Shown here piece by piece: positions 51,749 through 59,146 of a DNA stretch of 64,000 bases (the stretch's first letter is position 1; every line of letters starts with the position of its first letter). The position numbers were made by a program, and so were the translations under genes. The DNA comes from an uncultured bacterium (GTDB lineage Bacteria > Muiribacteriota > Ozemobacteria > Ozemobacterales > Ozemobacteraceae): assembly GCA_937949615.1 (NCBI GenBank), contig CALEDQ010000031.1:186001-250000 (forward strand). The letters are read 5' to 3'. A model generated the notes under the pieces. The model had not been told where the DNA came from and searched no databases. It saw only the letters and a list, made by a program, of their open reading frames with translations.

Positions 51749-51777
51749 ATCGTACACTATTTTTGTTGTTTGTGCAA
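51749..51777 (-). promoter_or_regulatory. Promoter of the cmk-rpsA fusion gene
   Basis: On the minus strand, -35 TTGCAC (51777-51772), 17 bp spacer, -10 TACGAT (51754-51749). The short leader contains a CGGTT/AACCG hairpin before the AGGAG site. Confidence 0.7.
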
Positions 51778-51802
51778 CTAAAAAAGTGACGGAAAACTTT
51801 TT

Positions 51803-51818
51803 GTAAAAAGCTTTTTAC
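51803..51818. repeat. 16-base perfect palindrome downstream of aroA
   Basis: GTAAAAAGCTTTTTAC reads the same on both strands, two bases after the aroA stop and 26 bases before the cmk-rpsA -35. It may help terminate aroA transcription or bind a regulator; it lacks the loop of a standard terminator. Confidence 0.4.
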
Positions 51819-51819
51819 T

Positions 51820-53109
51820 TCAGCCTTTGATGCAGCTTTGCAGGTGATTGAAGAAGTCCGGAAAAGAAATATTTACGCAATCGGGATTTTTTATAAACAG
51901 TCCATTTTCGCTGCGGCTGGCAAGAATGGCAAAAGCCATCGCCAGGCGGTGATCACCGGCAGGATCAACCTCGATTGCTTCTGGCATACGGCTGTTGCCG
52001 GCAATATAAAACCCGTCAGGCAGCTCACGGCATGTTACGCCGGCTTTCTGAAGCTGGCTGACGAGGCTGCTGATGCGGTCGGTTTCCTTGCGGCGCAGTT
52101 CTGAAGCTCCGGTTACCCTTGATGGCCCGTCGGCAAAAGCCATCGCGGCTGCCAGTGCCGGCAGTTCGTCAATAAGCGACGGTATCTCGGCTGGCGAAAT
52201 CTCGACGCCATGTAGAGCGCCGCCTGTAATGGTTGCGGTACCTGATTGCTCCTGTTGCATTTCAGTCTGTTCGCTGAACGAAATGCCGGCTCCCATTCTT
52301 TTCAGTACATTGAAAAAGCCGGTTCGGCCAGGGTTGAGCAGAATGTTTTCCAGCTCGATGTGGCTCCCGGGAAAAATCGCGGCAGCCACGGCAAAAAATG
52401 CGGCACTGCTGACATCGCCCGGAATGGTGAATGAAAAATCGCCGGCAGGCATGAATGGCCCGTTAAGACAGATTCTGCCGGCATCCTTGGTAATGTCGGC
52501 CCCGAGAAATTTCAGCAGTTTCTCTGTGTGATCGCGGCTCGTAAAAGGCTCTTCAATAACCGTGCTACCGGCAGCATACAGCCCGGCAAACAGCAGAGCC
52601 GATTTGACCTGCGCCGAGTTGTGGCGATTGCAGAAGGTCGTTGGCGTCAAAGTTGGTCGACCGCTGATGCGAACCGGCAGAGTGCCGGTATCTGAACATT
52701 CGATTTCTGCACCCATCTGGCGTAATGGTTCGACTACCCGCAGCATTGGCCGGCGCGACAACGAAACATCGCCGGTCAGAATGTATTTGCCGGGCCGTCC
52801 GGCAAGAATACCGGCCAGAAGCCTGGCGGTGGTGCCGGAGTTGCCGCAATCGAGCTCGGCGGGTGCTGAACAGGCTGGAGTCGCCCGCTGGCTATTGTGC
52901 AGTCGAATTGTTTTTTGGTCGCGCCGAACTACAACGCCCAGCTTTTCGACAAGCTTCAGACTGGTTTCTACGTCGACGCAGTCTGACATATTGATCAGTT
53001 CGAGATTGCCTTCGAGCAGCAGGCTGATCAGAAGCAGCCGGTGCGAGATCGATTTGTCGCCCGGAAAACTCAGTCTGCCGGCAATCTGCCGCGCCGGTTC
53101 AAGAAACAT
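51820..53109 (-). CDS. aroA: 3-phosphoshikimate 1-carboxyvinyltransferase (EPSP synthase)
   Basis: A 429-residue shikimate-pathway enzyme joining shikimate 3-phosphate and PEP. The ATG at 53109 is chosen because it gives the normal family length and start just before the FPGDKSISHR motif; a TTG at 53166 would add 19 residues inside the upstream gene. Signatures: FPGDKSISHRLLL, LDCGNSGTTARLLAG, RRPMLRVVEPLRQMGA, VKSALLFAGLYA, and C-terminal LRRKETDRISSL and DHRLAMAFAI. The gene overlaps the end of the upstream cysteine desulfidase gene by 11 bases. The Shine-Dalgarno is weak, so translational coupling is likely. Glyphosate sensitivity class was not assessed. Confidence 0.97.
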   Translation of the reverse strand: MFLEPARQIAGRLSFPGDKSISHRLLLISLLLEGNLELINMSDCVDVETSLKLVEKLGVVVRRDQKTIRLHNSQRATPACSAPAELDCGNSGTTARLLAGILAGRPGKYILTGDVSLSRRPMLRVVEPLRQMGAEIECSDTGTLPVRISGRPTLTPTTFCNRHNSAQVKSALLFAGLYAAGSTVIEEPFTSRDHTEKLLKFLGADITKDAGRICLNGPFMPAGDFSFTIPGDVSSAAFFAVAAAIFPGSHIELENILLNPGRTGFFNVLKRMGAGISFSEQTEMQQEQSGTATITGGALHGVEISPAEIPSLIDELPALAAAMAFADGPSRVTGASELRRKETDRISSLVSQLQKAGVTCRELPDGFYIAGNSRMPEAIEVDPAGDHRLAMAFAILASRSENGLFIKNPDCVNISFPDFFNHLQSCIKG

Positions 53110-54418
53110 GCCCGGTTTTAAGCGGTTTGCCAAGCATGATCGAGAGAATCTGGTCGTCGGTTTCAATCATGCCGGGTGCGGCGATCAGACCGATGTTGGC
53201 AAGACTCGATTCGAGGTTTTCGCCAAGAACGCCATTGGTAGTCGGCAGGCGTAGACCACGTACGGCCATCATTGCCGCCTGAAATGCCGAATCGACAGCA
53301 CAGACAAGCTTGATCGAGCAGCCGACCTTGGCGCCATCGCAGATAATCCCGGTGATGCTGCCGACCATGTTGTTGACTGCTGCCGTTGCCGTTTCGAGGT
53401 CGCCGCCGAGCAGATAGGTGGCGCCGGCGGTCAGGCCTGTGCCGGAGCAGACGACGCAGCCGCACATTGCAGAAAGAGTGCCTGAATGATGCTTCAAAAT
53501 GCTGGTTATGCCGTGGCTGATGGCCAGGGCTTCGCTTAAACGGCGGCGGTCAGCCTTGACGTGCTCGGCAAGAACGTGCAGCGGCAGTGAAATTGTCAAC
53601 CCCTGATTACCTGAACCGGCCGAGGTCATTACCGGCAGATTACAGCCCGACATGCGCGCATCGACAGCAGCAGAAGTCAGAGCTTTGGCGCGGTTGACGA
53701 CATCGTTGCCGAGCCAGCCCTCTTTGATGAGATTATTGTAGATATTGCCGATGTGCAGAAACCCGTCTTTGGCGAGGCCGGCTTCGGCAACTCTGAGATT
53801 CATGGCGATGCCATTGAGCATGTGTTCGCGCAGTTCTTCCGATAACTGCCCGATGTTGTTCCAGATTTCGCCAAACGAGACCGAAGCGAGTGCCTGTCGC
53901 TGCTGCAGCAGTTCACCTGAACCGTTGTCGCCAGAGGCGTCAGACGAAAAAATAGTTCGCCCGTTCTTTTCAAGAAGAATGCAGTTCTCATGACTGCCGC
54001 TGATGATGCAGCGACCGATACCGCCTTTGTCGTCTTCGACAAGGGCGTCAACGAACAAACCGTGTTTTTCAGAGGCGAGGTCGATGGTGATCAGGTCGCG
54101 GTCGACAAACTGGCGGGCCCGGTCAAGCCATGCTTCGTTCATGTTTTCGAGCAGTGTTAACCCTGGTTCTTCGGCTTCTGAGTAGCAGCCAAGTGCCGCA
54201 GCAAGCGGAATGCCGCGCTGACCACCGGTGCCGGGAATGCCTACTTCCATGGCATTCTTGAGCAGGTTCGTCGAGAGGCGCAGCGTAATTTTCGCAATTT
54301 CAGAACTGGTCATTCTTCTGGCTTTACAGGTGGCCAGGGCGATGGTTATAGGTTCAGTGCAGCCAAGGGCCGCTTTGATATCGAGGCGCAGGGTTTTTTC
54401 AAGTTGGGCAAGGCTCAT
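53099..54418 (-). CDS. L-cysteine desulfidase family (UPF0597/CyuA-like) iron-sulfur lyase
   Basis: A 439-residue protein from the ATG at 54418, preceded by GGAGGAAACCC. It belongs to the UPF0597 family, related to the alpha/beta chains of [4Fe-4S] serine dehydratases; CyuA and CdsB degrade cysteine to pyruvate, ammonia and sulfide. Conserved features: KAALGCTEPITIALATCKAR, GIPGTGGQRGIPLAAALG, the Cys cluster AMCGCVVCSGTGLTAGATYL and GIICDGAKVGCSIK that would hold the cluster. It is likely cytosolic. The upstream promoter is at 54441-54469. Linked genes are aroA (overlap) and cmk-rpsA. Whether serine or cysteine is the substrate is uncertain. Confidence 0.88.
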   Translation of the reverse strand: MSLAQLEKTLRLDIKAALGCTEPITIALATCKARRMTSSEIAKITLRLSTNLLKNAMEVGIPGTGGQRGIPLAAALGCYSEAEEPGLTLLENMNEAWLDRARQFVDRDLITIDLASEKHGLFVDALVEDDKGGIGRCIISGSHENCILLEKNGRTIFSSDASGDNGSGELLQQRQALASVSFGEIWNNIGQLSEELREHMLNGIAMNLRVAEAGLAKDGFLHIGNIYNNLIKEGWLGNDVVNRAKALTSAAVDARMSGCNLPVMTSAGSGNQGLTISLPLHVLAEHVKADRRRLSEALAISHGITSILKHHSGTLSAMCGCVVCSGTGLTAGATYLLGGDLETATAAVNNMVGSITGIICDGAKVGCSIKLVCAVDSAFQAAMMAVRGLRLPTTNGVLGENLESSLANIGLIAAPGMIETDDQILSIMLGKPLKTGHVS

Positions 54419-54440
54419 GGGTTTCCTCCGGTGCGATAAA

Positions 54441-54469
54441 AAGTTAGCACATGCGCCGGGTAAAAACAA
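54441..54469 (-). promoter_or_regulatory. Promoter of the cysteine desulfidase-aroA unit
   Basis: On the minus strand, -35 TTGTTT (54469-54464), 17 bp spacer, -10 TAACTT (54446-54441). Leader about 20 bases with GGAGG. Confidence 0.5.
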
Positions 54470-54495
54470 TAAAGGCCGGTGCTGAAAAAAGCGGG

Positions 54496-54524
54496 TTGGC
54501 AAGTGCGGCCGGCAGGGCTACAAT
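54496..54524 (+). promoter_or_regulatory. Promoter of the aldo/keto reductase gene
   Basis: -35 TTGGCA (54496-54501), 17 bp spacer, -10 TACAAT (54519-54524). Leader about 33 bases with TAAGGA before the ATG at 54564. Confidence 0.7.
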
Positions 54525-54563
54525 TATCAAAAACAGCTGCATGCTGAAATTTAAGGAAACCAG

Positions 54564-55517
54564 ATGCAAAAGAATTTTCTCGGAAAAACCGGTATTGCAA
54601 TAACTCACCTCGGCATCGGCACACTGACGATGAGTCCGATGCAGCGTGGATTGAATGTGGCTGATGGGGCGCGGGTCATTCTGCATGCCCTTGCCAGCGG
54701 TATCAATTTTATCGATACGGCACAGATGTATGGCTCTTATTCGCAGGTTGCTGAAGCGCTCAGACAGTGGAAAGGCGCGGCGCCGGTCGTTGCTTCGAAG
54801 TCGGCCGCGCGCACCCGCGAGTCTATGCAGGCTGCTGTGGCTGAATGTCTGCAGCAGACCGGCCTGAAAAAGGTGGATGCTTTTCTGCTGCATGCGGTTC
54901 GTGATGCCGAAGATTTCGCCGGCCGACAGGGCGCTCTCGATTATCTGCTCGAAGCGAAAAAGACCGGTTTAATCGGCGCTGTCGGGGCCAGTTCGCACTC
55001 GGCAAAAACTATCGATATGCTCGGGCAGCACCCGGTGATCGATGTGCTGCATCCGATGTATAACCGTGACGGCATCGGTATTCTCGACGCCAGCCTCGAT
55101 GATATGACGGCTTTTCTCAAACGTGCCCGTGCCAATGGGAAAGGTATTTATGCCATGAAACCGCTTGGTGGCGGTCAGCTGCGCAACGACGCGGCCGCAT
55201 CGCTCGACTGGGTCCTCAGGTCGGGTGTCGTAGATTCAGCGGTCGTCGGCATGACTTCTGCCGATGAGGTCGACATGAATGTGCTGGTGGCGAATGGTGC
55301 TCCGGTCGATCAGGCTTTTGCCAGAAAGGTTGCCGGGCAGCCGCGCCGCCTGTTTATCAACGCGATGGTCTGCATAAATTGCGGCGCCTGCATCAGAACC
55401 TGTCAGCAGTCGGCCCTGAAGCCCGGCGAAAAGACGCCACAGATCGATCATCAGCTTTGCGTGCTCTGTGGTTACTGCTCACCAGTCTGCCCGAAATTCG
55501 CGATTCGTATTATCTGA
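54564..55517 (+). CDS. Aldo/keto reductase with C-terminal 2x[4Fe-4S] ferredoxin domain
   Basis: A 317-residue protein. Residues 1-255 form an aldo/keto reductase TIM barrel: LGIGTLTM, INFIDTAQMYGSY with D and Y, catalytic K in VVASKSAARTR and H in FLLHAVRD. From about 270 two ferredoxin motifs follow: CINCGACIRTC and CVLCGYCSPVCPKFAIRII, so two [4Fe-4S] clusters are expected. Fusions of this kind occur in anaerobes and probably move electrons between ferredoxin and an NAD(P)H-dependent carbonyl reduction. The substrate is unknown. Its own promoter and the bidirectional terminator downstream make a single-gene unit. Confidence 0.93.
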   Translation: MQKNFLGKTGIAITHLGIGTLTMSPMQRGLNVADGARVILHALASGINFIDTAQMYGSYSQVAEALRQWKGAAPVVASKSAARTRESMQAAVAECLQQTGLKKVDAFLLHAVRDAEDFAGRQGALDYLLEAKKTGLIGAVGASSHSAKTIDMLGQHPVIDVLHPMYNRDGIGILDASLDDMTAFLKRARANGKGIYAMKPLGGGQLRNDAAASLDWVLRSGVVDSAVVGMTSADEVDMNVLVANGAPVDQAFARKVAGQPRRLFINAMVCINCGACIRTCQQSALKPGEKTPQIDHQLCVLCGYCSPVCPKFAIRII

Positions 55518-55540
55518 TAGCTTTACCGGGAAACCGGCTG

Positions 55541-55584
55541 AAAAAAAGAACCGGCTGCCTGCATCTGCAGACAGCCGGTTTTTT
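55541..55584. terminator. Bidirectional terminator between aldo/keto reductase and hppA
   Basis: Stem AACCGGCTG/CAGCCGGTT (55549-55557 / 55572-55580) and CTGCA/TGCAG with a C-A mismatch, loop TC, T run after and A run before (55541-55547). Works for both convergent genes. Confidence 0.92.
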
Positions 55585-55592
55585 AGAACAGA

Positions 55593-58439
55593 TTAGAAGC
55601 CGTCAAAACCGCCGCCGGCCGCGGGGGCGGCTGCAGGGGCTGAAGCTGCTTCGGTAGCTGCCGGAGCAGCTGCATCGGCCGGGGCCGGAGTTGCAGCCGG
55701 GGCGTCAGTGGCAGGGGCCGCCGGTGCCGGAGCGGCTGAAGAGTCGGCCGGGGCAGCGGTCGGAGCCGGAGCTGCATCGGCCGGAGCGGCTGGAGCCGGT
55801 TCAGTTTTCGGGGTAGCATCGATAGCGTCGAAGCCGCCTTCGAAACCGCCGCTGGTTGCGGCCGGAGCTGGTTTGTCAGCCGGTTTGACTTCGTCGATGG
55901 CGCCGAAACCTTCGGTGGTTGCCGGTTTGGTGTCAGCCGGGGTTTCTGCCGGTTTGACTTCGCCAGCTTTCACTTCGGGTTTCTGGGCCGGCGTGGTGGT
56001 TTTGTTGGCAGCATCTTCGTCGGGCAGAATGATGTCTTCAGTGCCCATCAGAGGGTCTTCTTCGAAGATAGAGCTGGTTTTGCCGGTTTTTTCGGTTTCA
56101 TTGAGACCGGGAAGTTTGACTTCGCGGGCGCTGAGAAGCTTGTTGAATTCTTCTTTGTAGCGGATTTCAGTCGGAGCGAAACCGAAATAATACTGGATCT
56201 TCGGTGAGTAGCTGACGGTCAGACCGGCAACAACTACGGCCACCATGCTCATGAGTTTGATGAGAATGTTGAGTGACGGGCCGGAAGTATCTTTGAACGG
56301 ATCACCGACGGTGTCGCCGACTACGGTTGCCTTGTGGTTATCAGAACCCTTGCCACCCATCTGGCCTGATTCGACGTATTTCTTGGCGTTATCCCAGGCG
56401 CCGCCGGCGTTCGACATCATTACGGCAACGGCGAAGCCGCAGGCGAGACCGCCGACCAGCATACCGATTACGCCGCCAACACCGAGAACCAGACCGACAA
56501 CGATCGGGGTGATGATGGCGAGAAGGCTGGGGGCCATCATTTCTTTCTGGGCACCCTTGGTAGAAATGGCTACGCAGGCAGCATAGTCAGCTTTGGCACC
56601 GGGTTCACCCTTAAGCAGACCAGGGATTTCCTTGAACTGTCTGCGGACTTCTTCGACCATGCTGTGAGCAGCACGGCCGACCGCTTTCATGGTCATGGCG
56701 CAGAAAACGAATACCATCATGGCGCCGATGAAAACGCCGACGAGAACGAGCGGGTTCATCAGGTTGACATTGTAATAGGCCATGAAGTCGGCCATGGTGG
56801 CCTTGGCGATCGGAACCGCTCTTTCGGGACCGGCAAAAATATACTGGTCGAGCTGTGATTCGCTGAACTTGGCGACACGCAGCAGACCGATGCGGAGTTC
56901 TTCGATGTAGGCGCCGAGCAGAGCCATGGCAGTCAGGGCGGCAGAGCCGATGGCGAAGCCTTTACCGGTAGCGGCTGTGGTGTTGCCAAGTGAATCGAGA
57001 GCGTCAGTGCGCTTTCTGACATCGGGGCCCATGTGTGACATTTCAGCGTTACCACCGGCGTTGTCGGCGATAGGACCGTAGGCGTCAGTGGCAAGAGTCA
57101 GGCCGAGAGTAGAGAGCATGCCGACGGCGGCAATACCGATACCATAGAGACCCATGGCCGGGTTGTTGAAGCCATCAGCAAAACCGTAGGCGAGGATGAT
57201 GCCGAGGCTGACGGTGAGAACCGGAATACCGGTTGACATCATGCCGGTTGCCAGACCTTCGATGATAACAGTGGCCGGGCCTGTGGATGACTGGGCAGCA
57301 ACTTCCTGGGTCGGTTCATAGTCTGAAGAAGTGTAGTATTCAGTGGCCCAGCCGATGATGATGCCGGCCATCAGACCGGTGATGATCGAGCCAAGAATGT
57401 AGATGTGGTCAGGCAGGATTTTCCAGACGAGAATAGCGCTGCCTACGGCTGTAAGCAAAGAAGAAACATTGATGCCGCGACCGAGGGCGCCCATCAGTTC
57501 TTTCTGAGAAGCATCTTCGTCGGTGCTGACAAAATAGATGCCGATCAGTGAGAACAGAATACCGGCACCGGCGATTGTCATTGGCAGCAGAATTGAGTTG
57601 ATCTGCAGTGGCAGCAGCTCGGGAGTGCTGAAGGCGGCGGCGCCGAGAGCGGCGGTGGCCAGAATCGAACCACAGTATGATTCGTAGAGGTCGGCACCCA
57701 TACCAGCTACGTCACCGACGTTGTCGCCGACGTTATCGGCGATAACTGCCGGATTGCGCGGATCGTCTTCTGGAATGCCGGCTTCGGTTTTACCAACAAG
57801 GTCGGCACCGACATCAGCGGCTTTGGTGAAGATACCGCCGCCGACACGGGCAAACAGGGCCTGTGAGCTGGCGCCCATGCCGAAGGTCAGCATGATGGTG
57901 GTGATTTCCATGTAATCGTGAACAGCAAACATGCTGTCTTTGAAAACGGTTTCTTTAACGCTCATGACCCAGTTGAGAACTTTCCACCAGATCGAGATGT
58001 CGAGAAGACCGAGGCCGACGACGACGAAACCCATGACGGCGCCGCTTCTGAAGGCGACCTGCAGACCCTGGTTGAGGGATTTGGCAGCGGCGGCCGCGGT
58101 GCGGTTAGAGGCGTTGGTAGCGGTTTTCATGCCAAGGTAGCCAGAAAGACCAGAGAAAAAGCCGCCGGTCAGAAACGCGAGCGGGGTCCAGGGGCTCTGT
58201 ACATGAAGTACAAATGACAGAAAGGCGAAAAAGGCGAAGGCAACGATGAAGAAAATGCCGACGACCTTATACTGTGACCAGAGGTACGACATTGCGCCCT
58301 CTTTAACATATTCGGCGATTTCGCGGGACTTTTCGCTGCCCGGGTCAGCTGCCATCATGGCATTGTAAAAATACCAGGCAAAAACCAGCGCGGTGAGCGA
58401 GCCTATCGGGGCAAGCCAGAAAAACAGTTGTGCGTCCAC
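55593..58439 (-). CDS. hppA: Membrane-bound ion-pumping pyrophosphatase with unusual C-terminal tail
   Basis: A 948-residue protein. The first 760 residues are an H+- or Na+-translocating inorganic pyrophosphatase with about 16 membrane helices. Catalytic motifs are PNPAVIADNVGDNVGDVAG-like (RNPAVIADNVGDNVGDVAGM), LATDAYGPIADNAGG and KATVVGDTVGDPFKDTSGPS. The region NTTAATGKGFAIGSAALTAM has Ala where K+-independent enzymes have Lys, so a K+-dependent (often Na+-pumping) type is likely. From about 760 to 948 there is an unusual cytoplasmic or periplasmic tail rich in Pro, Ala and Glu that ends GGGFDGF and has GFGAIDE and GFDAIDA repeats. Typical enzymes end near residue 700-760. It conserves energy from PPi. 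Confidence 0.95.
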   Translation of the reverse strand: MDAQLFFWLAPIGSLTALVFAWYFYNAMMAADPGSEKSREIAEYVKEGAMSYLWSQYKVVGIFFIVAFAFFAFLSFVLHVQSPWTPLAFLTGGFFSGLSGYLGMKTATNASNRTAAAAAKSLNQGLQVAFRSGAVMGFVVVGLGLLDISIWWKVLNWVMSVKETVFKDSMFAVHDYMEITTIMLTFGMGASSQALFARVGGGIFTKAADVGADLVGKTEAGIPEDDPRNPAVIADNVGDNVGDVAGMGADLYESYCGSILATAALGAAAFSTPELLPLQINSILLPMTIAGAGILFSLIGIYFVSTDEDASQKELMGALGRGINVSSLLTAVGSAILVWKILPDHIYILGSIITGLMAGIIIGWATEYYTSSDYEPTQEVAAQSSTGPATVIIEGLATGMMSTGIPVLTVSLGIILAYGFADGFNNPAMGLYGIGIAAVGMLSTLGLTLATDAYGPIADNAGGNAEMSHMGPDVRKRTDALDSLGNTTAATGKGFAIGSAALTAMALLGAYIEELRIGLLRVAKFSESQLDQYIFAGPERAVPIAKATMADFMAYYNVNLMNPLVLVGVFIGAMMVFVFCAMTMKAVGRAAHSMVEEVRRQFKEIPGLLKGEPGAKADYAACVAISTKGAQKEMMAPSLLAIITPIVVGLVLGVGGVIGMLVGGLACGFAVAVMMSNAGGAWDNAKKYVESGQMGGKGSDNHKATVVGDTVGDPFKDTSGPSLNILIKLMSMVAVVVAGLTVSYSPKIQYYFGFAPTEIRYKEEFNKLLSAREVKLPGLNETEKTGKTSSIFEEDPLMGTEDIILPDEDAANKTTTPAQKPEVKAGEVKPAETPADTKPATTEGFGAIDEVKPADKPAPAATSGGFEGGFDAIDATPKTEPAPAAPADAAPAPTAAPADSSAAPAPAAPATDAPAATPAPADAAAPAATEAASAPAAAPAAGGGFDGF

Positions 58440-58501
58440 ACAGACCTCCTTCAGGGATCTTCAATCCAAAAATATCCTCAGTCCTGAAACAACAAGCAGT
58501 A

Positions 58502-58529
58502 AATATACCATGAAAATTTTACTTGTCAA
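58502..58529 (-). promoter_or_regulatory. Promoter of hppA
   Basis: On the minus strand, perfect -35 TTGACA (58529-58524), 16 bp spacer, -10 TATATT (58507-58502). A leader of about 55 bases with a GGAGG site precedes the ATG at 58439. Confidence 0.75.
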
Positions 58530-58574
58530 TTAAATGGCAAGGACTTTTGCGTTTGCAGCAAGAGAAAATTTGAA

Positions 58575-58603
58575 TTGCCATAACAGCTTCAGGATGTTAA
58601 AAT
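58575..58603 (+). promoter_or_regulatory. Promoter of the ECF-like membrane protein gene
   Basis: -35 TTGCCA (58575-58580), 17 bp spacer, -10 TAAAAT (58598-58603). Start of transcription would be near 58610, three bases before the ATG at 58613: a leaderless message. Confidence 0.65.
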
Positions 58604-58612
58604 TTTGCTGCT

Positions 58613-59146
58613 ATGGAAACCACGCATGAAGACAATGTTGCATCGCGACAAAATCTTGCGGTTGCCGCCAGAACTGGCATTTTTCTTGCCGTTTTGCTAG
58701 CACTTCAGCTTGTCGGCCTGCCAAACCCGGTAACCGGCACGATCGTCAATGCCATTTTTATTTTCGTTCTTCTCTGCAACGGTTTGCGGCATGCCTTCAT
58801 TCTTGCTTTTCTGAGCCCTCTCGGCGGTATCATTTCCGGCCATCTGCCGGCGCCGATGTATCCTGTTCTGCCGGTTATCGTCTGTGGCAATCTGGCGCTG
58901 ATCGGTCTGTATTTCATTCTGGCAAACCACAGCATGCCCATGCGCTTTGTTTTACCGGCGCTGGTAAAAGGCGTGATTATCGGCGGTGCCGGTTATATGA
59001 TCGTTCAGATCCTCGATATCATGGCCACAGCCAGATGGCTGCTGCTGCCGGTGCTGGGGGTTCAGTTTTTTACCGCCGTCGCCGGTTTGTTTGTCGGTGA
59101 GAAGCTTTTTCAGTCTCTATTGCGCGGTCGGGGCGCCTCGGTTTGA
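58613..59146 (+). CDS. ECF-transporter S-component-like membrane protein
   Basis: A 177-residue protein with five or six hydrophobic segments: about 20-41, 44-58, 62-80, 84-104, 112-130 and 139-158. The segment LVGLPNPVTGTIVNAIFIFV and SPLGGIISGHLPAPMYPVLP resemble small membrane proteins annotated as ECF-type S components or related integral membrane proteins. There is no ATPase or T-component gene nearby, so a transport role is only a guess. No ribosome binding site is present. Its last 37 bases overlap the convergent signalling gene. The substrate is unknown. Confidence 0.7.
   Translation: METTHEDNVASRQNLAVAARTGIFLAVLLALQLVGLPNPVTGTIVNAIFIFVLLCNGLRHAFILAFLSPLGGIISGHLPAPMYPVLPVIVCGNLALIGLYFILANHSMPMRFVLPALVKGVIIGGAGYMIVQILDIMATARWLLLPVLGVQFFTAVAGLFVGEKLFQSLLRGRGASV

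Noticed and set aside
53109..53166. TTG start of aroA at 53166
   Set aside because: It adds 19 residues lying within the upstream gene and exceeds normal AroA length; ATG at 53109 is better.
55708..56160. Gly/Ala-rich plus-strand frame opposite the hppA tail
   Set aside because: A low-complexity shadow of the Pro/Ala-rich tail on the other strand.
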